From Loktanella sp. (GTDB lineage Bacteria; Pseudomonadota; Alphaproteobacteria; Rhodobacterales; Rhodobacteraceae), in assembly GCA_024686085.1 (NCBI GenBank), contig JAIBDT010000027.1, positions 1 to 34,546 on the forward strand: DNA of 34,546 nt. The letters are read 5' to 3'. A program made the position numbers and the translations under genes. This document shows positions 13,934 through 22,949 of this stretch, piece after piece; within the stretch, counting starts at the first letter, position 1, and the number at the start of each line of letters is the position of its first letter. Under the pieces are notes generated by a model. The model did not search any database and was not told the origin of the DNA. It saw only the letters and a list, made by a program, of their open reading frames with translations.

Positions 13934-15451
13934 ATGTTATCAATTGTCTCTGAAACTGGGCTTGGACCCGCGCCTGCGTCTTTCAATATGGCGGGTCATG
14001 TGCTGCGCCATGTGGACCGTTTGGCGGATAAAAACGCGCTTGAAATCCTGCACGCAGATGGTCCGCAAATCTGGACCTATGCACAGCTATCCCGCGCTGT
14101 GCTTGGCACCGCCACTGGGCTGCTCAACCTTGGTCTCGTTGCGGGTGACCGCGTCATCTTGCGGCTTGGCAATAACGCCGAGTTCCCGATCACCTATCTG
14201 GCGTGCATCGCCGTAGGCTTGATCCCCGTGCCTCTCTCCACGCAACTGGCCCCGCCAGAGGTGCGGAAAATTAGTGCCAATATCCAGCCCGCCTGCACCA
14301 TCCAAAGCGATGAAAACACGCCAGAATCAGGTAAAACCTTATCCGCGGATAAGCTTCCTGCCCTGCATTTCCTGCCACCCGCCGATTTCGCGCTGGGTGA
14401 TCCCAATCGTCCCGCCTATATCATCCACACTTCAGGAACTTCAGGCCAAGCGCGCGCTGTCGTGCATGCGCACCGCGCGGTATGGGCGCGACAAATGATG
14501 TGGGACGGCTGGTATGGCTTGGTTGAGGACGACCGGTTGCTGCACGCAGGCGCCTTCAACTGGACCTATACGCTTGGGACAGGGCTTATGGATCCCTGGG
14601 CCATCGGGGCGACTGCGCTGATCCCCGCAGACGGCACCGACGCCACCACCCTGCCCGCGCTTTTGGCGAAATCAAACGCCACGATTTTTGCCGCAGCCCC
14701 CGGCGTCTACCGCAGGCTACTGCGCGGCGATATGCCCACCCTGCCTTCCCTGCGGCACGGTCTGTCTGCGGGCGAAAAATTGCCCGAAGCGACCAAAACC
14801 GCATGGATCCGCGCCACTGGCACCGACGTGCACGAGGCGTTTGGCATGTCGGAATGTTCGACCTTTATTTCAGGCAGCCCAAACCATCCGGCCCCCGCCG
14901 GTGCGTCAGGCTTTGCACAAAAGGGGCGGAAAATCGGAATCATCGAGAACGGCCACCCGGTGCCACGGGGCGATGTGGGCACCATCGCGATTGACCGCGC
15001 TGACGCTGGGTTGATGCTGGGCTACCTCAACGCCCCCGAAGACACCGCCGAAAAGTTCCAAGGCGACTGGTTTCTCACGGGTGATCTGGGGATCATGGCT
15101 GCGGACGGTGCGGTAACCTATGCAGGGCGAAACGACGACATGATGAACGCGGGCGGCTACCGCGTCAGCCCGATTGAGGTCGAGAACGCACTCACCGCAC
15201 ACCCCCAAATCTCCGAGGCAGCCGCCGTCGAAATCAAGGTTAAACAAGACGTGTGCATTATTGCGGGGTTTTACGTCAGCGAAGATGTGATAGAGGATGC
15301 CTCCTTGGCCGCATGGTGCGCGGACAATCTTGCGGGCTACAAATGCCCGCGCCAATTCGTACGCGTCGAGACCTTGCCACGCGGCGCCAACAACAAATTA
15401 TTGCGACGCGTGCTGCGTCAAGACTGGGAGACCGCCAATGGTCAAGCTTGA
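13934..15451 (+). CDS. AMP-forming acyl-CoA synthetase/ligase
   Basis: A 505-residue ANL-superfamily enzyme that activates a carboxylic acid through an acyl-adenylate to a CoA thioester. Motifs in order: H-T-S-G-T-S-G (ATP loop, about residue 170), E-A-F-G-M-S-E (about 300), W-F-L-T-G-D-L-G (about 380), the Y-x-G-R-x-D-D-M-M-N-x-G-G-Y-R-V-S-P-x-E-V-E hinge, and the C-terminal Lys in N-K-L-L-R-R. The layout is closest to the benzoate/cyclohexanecarboxylate or medium-chain acid ligases, but the substrate cannot be told. The ATG at 13934 is preferred over an upstream TTG at 13898. The end overlaps the DsbA-like gene by 14 bases. Confidence 0.88.
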   Translation: MLSIVSETGLGPAPASFNMAGHVLRHVDRLADKNALEILHADGPQIWTYAQLSRAVLGTATGLLNLGLVAGDRVILRLGNNAEFPITYLACIAVGLIPVPLSTQLAPPEVRKISANIQPACTIQSDENTPESGKTLSADKLPALHFLPPADFALGDPNRPAYIIHTSGTSGQARAVVHAHRAVWARQMMWDGWYGLVEDDRLLHAGAFNWTYTLGTGLMDPWAIGATALIPADGTDATTLPALLAKSNATIFAAAPGVYRRLLRGDMPTLPSLRHGLSAGEKLPEATKTAWIRATGTDVHEAFGMSECSTFISGSPNHPAPAGASGFAQKGRKIGIIENGHPVPRGDVGTIAIDRADAGLMLGYLNAPEDTAEKFQGDWFLTGDLGIMAADGAVTYAGRNDDMMNAGGYRVSPIEVENALTAHPQISEAAAVEIKVKQDVCIIAGFYVSEDVIEDASLAAWCADNLAGYKCPRQFVRVETLPRGANNKLLRRVLRQDWETANGQA

Positions 15452-16094
15452 TATCATTTCCGATCCGATTTGCCCGTGGTGCTATATCGGCAAAACCAAC
15501 CTAGATAAGGCTTTGCTGCAGTTCCCTGATCATCCGTTTCTTATCGAATGGCACCCGTTCCAATTGAACCCCGACATGCCTGCAGCCGGCATGGACCGTC
15601 GCACCTACCTCGAAACCAAATTCGGCGGCAAAGAAGGTGCGATCAAGGCCTATGCGCCTGTGGTTGAAAATGCCGAACGGGTCGGCGCGGTAATCAATTT
15701 TGACGCAATGAAAGTCACGCCAAACACCATCGACGCACACCGCCTGATCCACTGGGCGGGCATCGAGGAGCGGCAATCCTTTGTGGTCGATCTGCTGTTC
15801 AAAGCTTACTTCGTTGACGGGCGCGACATTGGCGATCGCGAGGTGTTGGCCGACATCGCAGACGCCGCCGAAATGGACGCGGCAATGGTCACGCGACTGC
15901 TGGCGACCGACGAGGACACACAAACCCTGCGTGACCGCGACGCGCATAGCCGCAAGATGGGCGTGAACTCTGTGCCGACCTTCATCGTGGCCAACCAGCA
16001 CGCCGTGCCAGGCGCGCAACCGACCGAGACTTGGGTGCAGATAATCACCGATATCAAAGCACAACTTGAGGCCGCCGAGAAGGCCGAAACATAA
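15438..16094 (+). CDS. DsbA-family (FrnE-like) oxidoreductase
   Basis: A 218-residue thioredoxin-fold protein with no signal peptide, so it is cytoplasmic. The active site is D-P-I-C-P-W-C-Y-I-G near residue 9, giving a C-P-W-C dithiol typical of FrnE-like proteins. The C-terminal G-V-N-S-V-P-T-F-I-V segment contains the cis-proline of the thioredoxin fold. FrnE-type members act as disulfide isomerases or in polyketide and aromatic metabolism. The start is the ATG at 15438-15440, within the end of the ligase gene, showing coupling. It precedes the MFS gene by 11 bases, so ligase, DsbA-like and MFS genes form one operon. Confidence 0.9.
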   Translation: MVKLDIISDPICPWCYIGKTNLDKALLQFPDHPFLIEWHPFQLNPDMPAAGMDRRTYLETKFGGKEGAIKAYAPVVENAERVGAVINFDAMKVTPNTIDAHRLIHWAGIEERQSFVVDLLFKAYFVDGRDIGDREVLADIADAAEMDAAMVTRLLATDEDTQTLRDRDAHSRKMGVNSVPTFIVANQHAVPGAQPTETWVQIITDIKAQLEAAEKAET

Positions 16095-16105
16095 AGAAGT
16101 AGCCA

Positions 16106-17317
16106 ATGCTAACCCCTACCAAAAAGCTGCATGAACGCGAGTTCATCGCACTTGTCGCGATGCTCTTTGCCTCTGTGGCGTTCTCCATCGACGCGATGCT
16201 GCCAGCCCTATCGACCATCGGGGCAGAGCTGTCGCCCGCCGACCCGTCCCGCGCAGCCCTTGTGATCGGGGTATTTGTGCTGGGCATGGGGATCGGCACG
16301 CTTTTTGCGGGGCCGCTATCGGATGCCTACGGGCGTAAGGCACTGGTTATCTGGCCTTTTGCCGTCTTTATCATCGGGTCGTTAATCTGTGCCGTCGCAC
16401 CCTCGCTCGAGGTTTTATTGGCGGGTCGCTTTGTGCAGGGGCTCGCCGTGGCGGGTCCGCGCATTGCCGGTATGGCGATGGTACGCGACCTGTATTCGGG
16501 CACAAAAATGGCGAGTATCATGTCACTGGCGATGATCGTATTTGGCCTGATCCCCGCTGTCGCGCCTTTAATCGGCCAAGGAATCAAAAATCTATTTGGC
16601 TGGCATAGCATCTTTGTCTCAATGGCGCTGCTTGGGGTGATAAACAGTATTTGGTTGGGCCTGCGCCAACCCGAATCCCATCCCGTTGAAGCCCGCCGCC
16701 CCATGCGGATCGCGTCACTTTGGGAGGCCACGAAAATGGCCTTTAGCAACCGTGTGTTCCGCTACAGTGTCGCGGTGCTGACCTGCCTGTATGGGGCGCT
16801 GTTTACCCAAATTTCGTTGATCCAGCCGATCTTTGAAATCTACTATGATAAGGCCGACAGCTTTCCGCTGTGGTTTGGTGCCATTGCATTGTTGACCATG
16901 ACGTCGAGCTTTATCAACGCCAAATTGGTGGGCCGTTTCGGGATGCGAAAAATCGTGCAAACGGTTCTGATTGCACAGATCTTTTTGGCATCGGGCGTGA
17001 TCGTCTATCAGATGACCGCCGAAAGCCTGCCCTTCTGGATCTACTTTATCTGGGCTACTTCTGTGATGTTTGTGGTAGGCTTTACCTTTGGCAATCTCAA
17101 TGCCCTCTCGATGGAACCGATGGGCAAAATCGCAGGGCTTGCGGCTTCGATTTCGGGGTCGATCTGTACGGTCCTTGCCGCCTTTATCTCGATCGGCGTT
17201 AGCCTTGCGTTCGACGGCACACCCTTTGCACTGTCGGTCGGCGTACTGGCATGCGTGGCCGTCGGGTTCGTCCTGATGCGCATCCTTGGCCCACGCAGGG
17301 CCACTGACGAATCCTAA
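16106..17317 (+). CDS. MFS transporter, Bcr/CflA type
   Basis: A 403-residue inner membrane protein with about twelve hydrophobic segments. The loop between segments 2 and 3 carries the MFS motif G-P-L-S-D-A-Y-G-R-K (about residue 70), and the D-A-M-L-P-A-L segment in helix 1 and G-R-F-V-Q-G in helix 4 are typical of Bcr/CflA drug:proton antiporters. It is the third gene of the run with the acyl-CoA ligase and DsbA-like protein and may export a product or toxic acid. Its end overlaps that of the convergent mfd gene by four bases. Confidence 0.9.
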   Translation: MLTPTKKLHEREFIALVAMLFASVAFSIDAMLPALSTIGAELSPADPSRAALVIGVFVLGMGIGTLFAGPLSDAYGRKALVIWPFAVFIIGSLICAVAPSLEVLLAGRFVQGLAVAGPRIAGMAMVRDLYSGTKMASIMSLAMIVFGLIPAVAPLIGQGIKNLFGWHSIFVSMALLGVINSIWLGLRQPESHPVEARRPMRIASLWEATKMAFSNRVFRYSVAVLTCLYGALFTQISLIQPIFEIYYDKADSFPLWFGAIALLTMTSSFINAKLVGRFGMRKIVQTVLIAQIFLASGVIVYQMTAESLPFWIYFIWATSVMFVVGFTFGNLNALSMEPMGKIAGLAASISGSICTVLAAFISIGVSLAFDGTPFALSVGVLACVAVGFVLMRILGPRRATDES

Positions 17318-20300
17318 GTCTTCTTGGCTTCGGCCAGTTTCGCGGCAAGATCACGGGCAATGTTAAACGCGCCTTGGATCTTGTCGCGTTCCTTTTCCCA
17401 ATCGCGCATGATGACGATCTTGTTGTCTTTGACCTTGGCCTTGCCGCGCTGGTCATTGATGAAATCAACCAGCCCTGACGGAGACGCGAATTTGTCGTTG
17501 TGGAACTTAATCGTGGCACCCTTTGGTCCAGCATCAAGCTGACTGATGCCTGCCTTTTTGCACATCGCTTTGATCCTCACGACAAGCATCAACGTGTTGA
17601 CCTCACGCGGCAATTTGCCAAAACGGTCGATCAGTTCGGCGGCGAACCCTTCAAGTTCGACCTTTGTGGTCAGCTCTGACAGGCGACGGTAGAGACCCAA
17701 ACGCACATCCAGATCAGGCACGTAGGTGTCGGGGATCAGCACAGGCACACCAAGGTTGATCTGCGGTGCCCAATGGCCGTCGTCGACAATGCCTTCGGCG
17801 GCACCGGAACGGATCGCGTTGATCTGGTCTTCCAGCATTTGCTGATAAAGTTCGTAGCCGACTTCGCGCATCTGACCCGATTGTTCCTCACCCAGCAGGT
17901 TCCCTGCCCCCCGAATATCAAGGTCTTGGCTGGCCAGCGTGAACCCTGCCCCAAGGCTATCAAGACTGCCCAACACACGAAGACGCTTTTGCGCGGTGTC
18001 AGTCAATTTCTGGCGAGGCATGGTTGTCAGATAAGCATAAGCGCGGGTTTTGGACCGCCCGACGCGGCCCCTGATTTGATAAAGCTGACTAAGCCCAAAC
18101 ATATCGGCGCGCCAGACGATCATCGTGTTGGCAGTCGGGATATCGAGGCCTGATTCCACGATGGTTGTCGCAAGCAGCACATCATATTTTCCGTCGTAAA
18201 ACGCGTTCATCCGGTCGTCGAGTTCGCCTGCCGCCATCTGCCCTGTTGCCGAGATATAGCTGACTTCGGGGACTTCGTTCTTAAGGAACTCTTCCATCTC
18301 GGGCATGTCGGAAATGCGCGGCACAACGATGAAGGATTGCCCGCCACGATAGTGTTCGCGCAACAGGGCTTCGCGGATCGTGATGGTGTCGAATTCGGAC
18401 ACGTAAGTGCGGATCGCAAGGCGGTCGATGGGCGGTGTGCCGATGATCGACAGGTCGCGCACGCCCGACAAAGAAAGCTGCAATGTCCGTGGGATAGGTG
18501 TCGCAGTTAATGTTAAAACATGCACATCGGTGCGCAGTTGTTTCAGACGTTCTTTGTGCTGCACGCCAAATTTCTGTTCTTCATCAATGACAAGCAGACC
18601 GAGGTTCTTAAACCGCACGGATTTGGCCAGCAGCGCATGGGTGCCGATGATAATGTCGGCGCTGCCTGAGGTGATGCCCTCGCGGGTCAGGGTCGCATCT
18701 CGCGCGCTAACAAAGCGCGATAAGGGTCTGACATTAATGGGAAAACCACGGAAACGCTCGGCGAAACTTTGGTAGTGTTGCCGCGCCAGCAGCGTGGTTG
18801 GCGCGATGATAGCGACCTGCACACCTGACATGGCCGCGATAAAGGCCGCGCGGATAGCCACCTCTGTCTTGCCAAAGCCCACGTCGCCGCAGACCAGACG
18901 GTCCATCGGTTTGCCCGAGCCAAGGTCTTCGATCACATCGTCAATGGCGCTGAGCTGGTCGTCTGTTTCCACGTAAGGGAAACGCGCAATAAACTGGTCC
19001 CACATGCCGTCTGGCGGATCAAGTGCTGGGGCTGTGCGCAAGGCGCGTTCGGCGGCCACGCGGATCAAGCGTTCGGCAATCTGGCGAATACGTTCTTTCA
19101 GTTTCGCCTTTTTGGCCTGCCATGCGCCCCCGCCGAGTTTGTCCAAAAGGCCCGTCTCATGGCCGTATTTGGAGAGCAGTTCGATGTTCTCAACTGGCAG
19201 GTAAAGCTTTGAATTCTCTGCGTATTCGATCAGCAGACATTCGTGGGCGGCGCCCAAAGCGCTGACGACCTCCAGCCCCATAAAGCGCCCGACACCGTGA
19301 TCGACATGCACGACAAGATCGGCGGGGTTCAGACTGGTGGCTTCGGACAGGAAGTTGTCGGCGCGACGTTTGCGTTTGGTCTGACGAATCAGGCGATCGC
19401 CCAACACGTCTTGTTCGGAAATGACGGTCAGACCGTCGGCCTCGAAGCCCGCATCAAGCGCCCAAATTGCCAGATGCAGCCCGCGTTTGCCGACGCGTTT
19501 ATAATCTGTGACGGGGATCGTTTCGGACAGGCCTTCGTCTTCAATCAGCCCCATCAGCCGTTCGCGCGCCCCTTCGGAATATGACGCCACGACTACGGGG
19601 CCATCCGCAAGTTTCGCTTGAATATGATGCGCTAAGGCACCGAAAAGGCTAAGATTTTCTTGCTGGCGTTCAGGCGCAAAGCTGCGTCCTGTGCGTGCGC
19701 CTGCGTCGATTACCCCGATGCCTGTGGCCTGTTTGTTGGGCGAGAATTGCAGCACGCGTTTGTCGGCCAAGGCCGCGTCCCACGCTTCGTCGTCCATATA
19801 CAAAAGTTCGGGGCTGGCAGGTTTATAGACGCTGTCCATCCGCCCTTTTTGGCCCAAGGCATGCATGCGCGTGCCGTATTGGTCTTCGATGCTTTCCCAA
19901 CGCGCCAAACGTTGTGGTGAAATCTGGTCGTCCATGCTGATCGTGACGCGCGGCAGGTAGTCGAACAGGGTTTCCAGATCGTCTTGGAAAAGCCCAAGCC
20001 AATGCTCGATCCCTGCGTGTTTGCGCCCTGCGCTGACGGCCTCGTAAAGCGGATCATCTGTGCCTGCCGCCCCGAATGCGATGCGGTAATTTTGCCGGAA
20101 CCGCGTGATGGATTGCTCGTCGAGGATAACCTCGGACACGGGGGCCAGTTCGATGTCTTTGAGGGTCTCTGTGGTCCGCTGTGTCGCGGGATCAAAGCGC
20201 CGCGCCCCATCGAGCACATCGCCAAAGAGATCAAGCCGGATCGGCCCCGATTGCCCCGGTGGATAGATGTCAATGATGCCGCCGCGCACGGCGTAGTCGC

Positions 20301-20754
20301 CTGCCTCCATCACGGTGGGGCTTTGCGTAAAGCCCATGCGCACAAGGAAATTGCGCAATGCGGCCTCGTCGATCCGGTCGCCGACACGGGCTTTAAACGC
20401 CGCGTCGCGCAGCAAGGATCGCGCTGGCACCCGCTGCGTTGCGGCCGCCATTGTCGTTAGCAGCACGAATTTTGCGGGCATTCCATGCACAAGGGCGGCC
20501 AGCGTGGCCATCCGCGCAGCAGAGATATCGGCGTTTGGTGATACGCGGTCGTAGGGCAAGCAATCCCAGCTAGGGAACACGAACACAGGCATATCAGGCG
20601 CAAAGAACGCCAGCGAGGACTGCATCGCCGCCAGCCGTTTGTCATCACGCGCCACATGGGCGACAGGCCCTGATTTGGCGACCTCATCTAGGATCAGCTT
20701 GGCGTCAAACCCTTCGGGTGCGCCACTGACGGTAATATGGTTGGGATTGCTCAT
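17314..20754 (-). CDS. mfd: Transcription-repair coupling factor
   Basis: Mfd removes RNA polymerase stalled at DNA lesions and recruits UvrA. The 1146-residue product is full length. The N-terminal UvrB-like part contains the F-P-S-W-D-C-L-P-Y-D segment (about residue 80) and D-Y-A-V-R-G-G-I-I-D-I-Y-P-P-G; then the polymerase-interacting domain (about 455-550) with D-L-V-V-H-x-D-H-G-V-G-R-F. The translocase motor follows, with Walker A G-D-V-G-F-G-K-T-E-V-A, the D-E-E-Q box, T-A-T-P-I-P-R-T-L, and Q-x-Y-Q-I-R-G-R-V-G-R-S. The C-terminal TRCF domain completes it. A small membrane-protein gene lies 38 bases upstream on the same strand. Confidence 0.98.
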   Translation of the reverse strand: MSNPNHITVSGAPEGFDAKLILDEVAKSGPVAHVARDDKRLAAMQSSLAFFAPDMPVFVFPSWDCLPYDRVSPNADISAARMATLAALVHGMPAKFVLLTTMAAATQRVPARSLLRDAAFKARVGDRIDEAALRNFLVRMGFTQSPTVMEAGDYAVRGGIIDIYPPGQSGPIRLDLFGDVLDGARRFDPATQRTTETLKDIELAPVSEVILDEQSITRFRQNYRIAFGAAGTDDPLYEAVSAGRKHAGIEHWLGLFQDDLETLFDYLPRVTISMDDQISPQRLARWESIEDQYGTRMHALGQKGRMDSVYKPASPELLYMDDEAWDAALADKRVLQFSPNKQATGIGVIDAGARTGRSFAPERQQENLSLFGALAHHIQAKLADGPVVVASYSEGARERLMGLIEDEGLSETIPVTDYKRVGKRGLHLAIWALDAGFEADGLTVISEQDVLGDRLIRQTKRKRRADNFLSEATSLNPADLVVHVDHGVGRFMGLEVVSALGAAHECLLIEYAENSKLYLPVENIELLSKYGHETGLLDKLGGGAWQAKKAKLKERIRQIAERLIRVAAERALRTAPALDPPDGMWDQFIARFPYVETDDQLSAIDDVIEDLGSGKPMDRLVCGDVGFGKTEVAIRAAFIAAMSGVQVAIIAPTTLLARQHYQSFAERFRGFPINVRPLSRFVSARDATLTREGITSGSADIIIGTHALLAKSVRFKNLGLLVIDEEQKFGVQHKERLKQLRTDVHVLTLTATPIPRTLQLSLSGVRDLSIIGTPPIDRLAIRTYVSEFDTITIREALLREHYRGGQSFIVVPRISDMPEMEEFLKNEVPEVSYISATGQMAAGELDDRMNAFYDGKYDVLLATTIVESGLDIPTANTMIVWRADMFGLSQLYQIRGRVGRSKTRAYAYLTTMPRQKLTDTAQKRLRVLGSLDSLGAGFTLASQDLDIRGAGNLLGEEQSGQMREVGYELYQQMLEDQINAIRSGAAEGIVDDGHWAPQINLGVPVLIPDTYVPDLDVRLGLYRRLSELTTKVELEGFAAELIDRFGKLPREVNTLMLVVRIKAMCKKAGISQLDAGPKGATIKFHNDKFASPSGLVDFINDQRGKAKVKDNKIVIMRDWEKERDKIQGAFNIARDLAAKLAEAKKT

Positions 20755-20792
20755 GGGGCTGATCTACTTTGTTTCCGGCTTGGGTCAATAGG

Positions 20793-21317
20793 TCAGAGCC
20801 CGCGTACCACGGCCAAGTTATGGAACATGCCATAAAGGCCCGTCACAAAGATTGCGATCATCCCGATGATTTGTGTCCAGATGCGGTGCCGCATCAAGAC
20901 GTTGTGCAACGCGTCGCCTTCGGGGTTTGTGGCCACGATCAGGCGGCTGGTCGACACGGAGATCGCGCCGATGATTGAAATCGGGAACGCCAGCAGAAAG
21001 ATCGCCTGTGCCATTTCGATATTGTAGATGAATCCGAGCCCCGCAAGTGTGGAGAGCGCAAAGAACAGAATGCCGATTAGCCAGACCCCTGCCACGGCCG
21101 CGGTAGTCAACTGACGGTTAACGTTGATCCGCACCATATCGACAAGGTCCAGCTCGGCCTGTCCACCGTGCCGCTTGGCCCGCTGGATCATGTCAAAAGG
21201 CACGCCAAGCACCCAATGGCTGGCCGTAGACCAAACAACCGCCACCATGATCCAGTACCAAATACTGGAAAATGACCGCAGATTGATCACGTGAAGAATA
21301 GCGTTATTCCAGTCCAA
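20793..21317 (-). CDS. Small integral membrane protein conserved in Rhodobacterales
   Basis: A 174-residue protein with four likely membrane segments (about residues 18-38, 78-98, 106-126 and 148-168) and a conserved-looking loop S-H-W-V-L-G-V-P-F-D-M-I-Q-R-A-K-R-H-G-G. I recall similar Rhodobacterales proteins carrying the database name 'component of SufBCD complex', but nothing in this sequence supports an iron-sulfur role and no suf genes are near. It lies 38 bases upstream of mfd on the same strand and may be cotranscribed. It is head-to-head with hemB across about 124 bases that hold both promoters. Confidence 0.8.
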   Translation of the reverse strand: MDWNNAILHVINLRSFSSIWYWIMVAVVWSTASHWVLGVPFDMIQRAKRHGGQAELDLVDMVRINVNRQLTTAAVAGVWLIGILFFALSTLAGLGFIYNIEMAQAIFLLAFPISIIGAISVSTSRLIVATNPEGDALHNVLMRHRIWTQIIGMIAIFVTGLYGMFHNLAVVRGL

Positions 21318-21441
21318 TGTGCGGCCTGTCTTTAAAGTTGAGCATTACGTTGTACATTAGCCACCTGATCAGTGGATGCCCAGACTTGCAGGGGCACAAA
21401 ATCCATGCGACCAAAAGGGTGTGACCAGAAAGGCCCGCATC

Positions 21442-22440
21442 ATGAAACCAACGATTGCCAAATTCCCTGCAACACGCCTGCGCCGTATGCGTCAAAGCCC
21501 TGCTTTGCGTGCTTTATCACGCCAGAATGTGCTAACCCCGTCCGACCTGATTTGGCCGATTTTTGTGATGGAGGGTGTCGATGCCGAGACCCCGATCGCC
21601 TCTATGCCCGGTGTGACCCGCAAAACGGTTGATCGCGCTGTGATTGCAGCGAAAGAGGCGCATGCTTTGGGTATCCCTGCGATTTGCATCTTTCCTTATA
21701 CGGGGATGGAAGCACGCACCGAGGATTGTGCGCTGGCGTGGTCGCCCGAGAATATCAGCAATCAGGCCATTCGCGCCATCAAGGATGCTGTCCCTGACAT
21801 TGCGATCATGACGGATATTGCGCTTGATCCTTATAATATCAACGGTCACGATGGCTTTGTTGAAAACGGTGAAATCGTCAATGACCGCACGGTTGAGGCG
21901 CTGGTCAAGATGGCGCTGGCGCAGGCTGCGGCTGGTGCAGATATTCTGGGCCCATCTGACATGATGGACGGACGCATTGCCGCCATTCGCGCCGCTTTGG
22001 AGGCCGAAAAGCATCGTAACGTCACAATCCTGTCCTACACGGCGAAATATGCCAGCAGTTTTTACGGCCCGTTCCGCGAGGCGGTCGGCGCGTCGTCTGC
22101 CCTGACGGGGGACAAGAAAACCTATCAGATGGACCCTGCCAATAGCGACGAGGCTTTGCGGCTGGTGGAGCGTGATCTGACCGAGGGCGCCGATATGGTC
22201 ATGGTCAAGCCAGGGATGCCGTATCTGGATATATGCCGCCGCGTGAAGGAGACATTTGGCGTGCCTACCTTTGCCTACCAAGTGTCCGGCGAATACGCGA
22301 TGTTGCAGGCCGCCGCCCAGAACGGCTGGCTGGACGGTGACGCGGTGATGATGGAAAGCCTGATGTGCTTTAAACGTGCGGGATGTGACGGGGTACTGAC
22401 GTATTTCGCGCCGGCTGCCGCCAAGATCATGAACGGCTAG
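21442..22440 (+). CDS. hemB: Delta-aminolevulinic acid dehydratase (porphobilinogen synthase)
   Basis: HemB condenses two 5-aminolevulinate molecules to porphobilinogen in heme and bacteriochlorophyll synthesis. The 332-residue product has both Schiff-base lysine regions: S-Y-T-A-K-Y-A-S-S-F-Y-G-P-F-R (about residue 197) and M-V-K-P-G-M-P-Y-L-D (about 252). Where zinc enzymes have a cysteine triad, this one has D-I-A-L-D-P-Y-N-I-N-G-H-D-G, the aspartate-type site of magnesium-dependent alphaproteobacterial HemB. I chose the ATG at 21442 because AAGG lies eight bases upstream and M-K-P-T-I-A-K-F-P fits the family start; the frame extends 22 codons further upstream without support. Its stop directly abuts that of the convergent GFA-like gene. 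Confidence 0.97.
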   Translation: MKPTIAKFPATRLRRMRQSPALRALSRQNVLTPSDLIWPIFVMEGVDAETPIASMPGVTRKTVDRAVIAAKEAHALGIPAICIFPYTGMEARTEDCALAWSPENISNQAIRAIKDAVPDIAIMTDIALDPYNINGHDGFVENGEIVNDRTVEALVKMALAQAAAGADILGPSDMMDGRIAAIRAALEAEKHRNVTILSYTAKYASSFYGPFREAVGASSALTGDKKTYQMDPANSDEALRLVERDLTEGADMVMVKPGMPYLDICRRVKETFGVPTFAYQVSGEYAMLQAAAQNGWLDGDAVMMESLMCFKRAGCDGVLTYFAPAAAKIMNG

Positions 22441-22821
22441 TTACTGGCCGTTCTGGGGCAATCCGTCCGCAATATCGTAGTAGTCGCCTTTGTCATCGGT
22501 GAAGATGTGCAGCGCAAGTTTAGTCTGTGTTGGCGCATCAAAGGCCCCCATCGCGATGGCGGTCCAGTCTTGGAAAATTGCGTCAAAAAACATGAAGCAG
22601 CCGCAGGTTTTGCAGAAGCCGCGCCGCACTTTTTCAGAAGCCTGATACCATGTGACGTTGTCGGCCCCTGTGATCGTCAACTGGTCGCGCGGAAATTCGG
22701 CTGAGGCCCAGTAGTGGCCCGATTGACGGCGGTACAGTTGGCAGTGGCAGGCGTTCGGCGCGGTCATATCAGCGTCAACCGAGACCTGAACTGCGCCACA
22801 ATTACAACGGGCGTGATGCAT
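22441..22821 (-). CDS. GFA/CENP-V-family protein
   Basis: A 126-residue protein of the glutathione-dependent formaldehyde-activating (GFA) fold. It has C-x-C near the N-terminus (R-C-N-C-G), then C-H-C-x-x-Y-R-R-x-S-G where most members have C-H-C-x-x-C, and F-C-K-T-C-G for the structural zinc. The third cysteine of the catalytic zinc site is therefore a tyrosine here. Many GFA-family proteins do not act on formaldehyde and have unknown substrates. The ATG at 22819-22821 is chosen because GGAGA lies seven bases upstream; 13 extra N-terminal residues are possible. It is divergent from the SYLF gene and convergent with hemB. Confidence 0.88.
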   Translation of the reverse strand: MHHARCNCGAVQVSVDADMTAPNACHCQLYRRQSGHYWASAEFPRDQLTITGADNVTWYQASEKVRRGFCKTCGCFMFFDAIFQDWTAIAMGAFDAPTQTKLALHIFTDDKGDYYDIADGLPQNGQ

Positions 22822-22949
22822 TTTACTGTCTCCAATGGCCGCAAACCGCCCGTCTATCATCTAACGCGTGACAGATTCTCGCAAATTGCGTATGTTTGAC
22901 CCGAAAGAAGCGGCAACAGCTTCTACGGTAAGGCATAAAAGGCAGTAAA

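Noticed and set aside
21355..21380. The palindrome around CTGATCAG upstream of hemB as an FNR or other operator
   Set aside because: The flanking arms (CCAC, GTGG) are out of register and the spacing does not fit TTGAT-N4-ATCAA.
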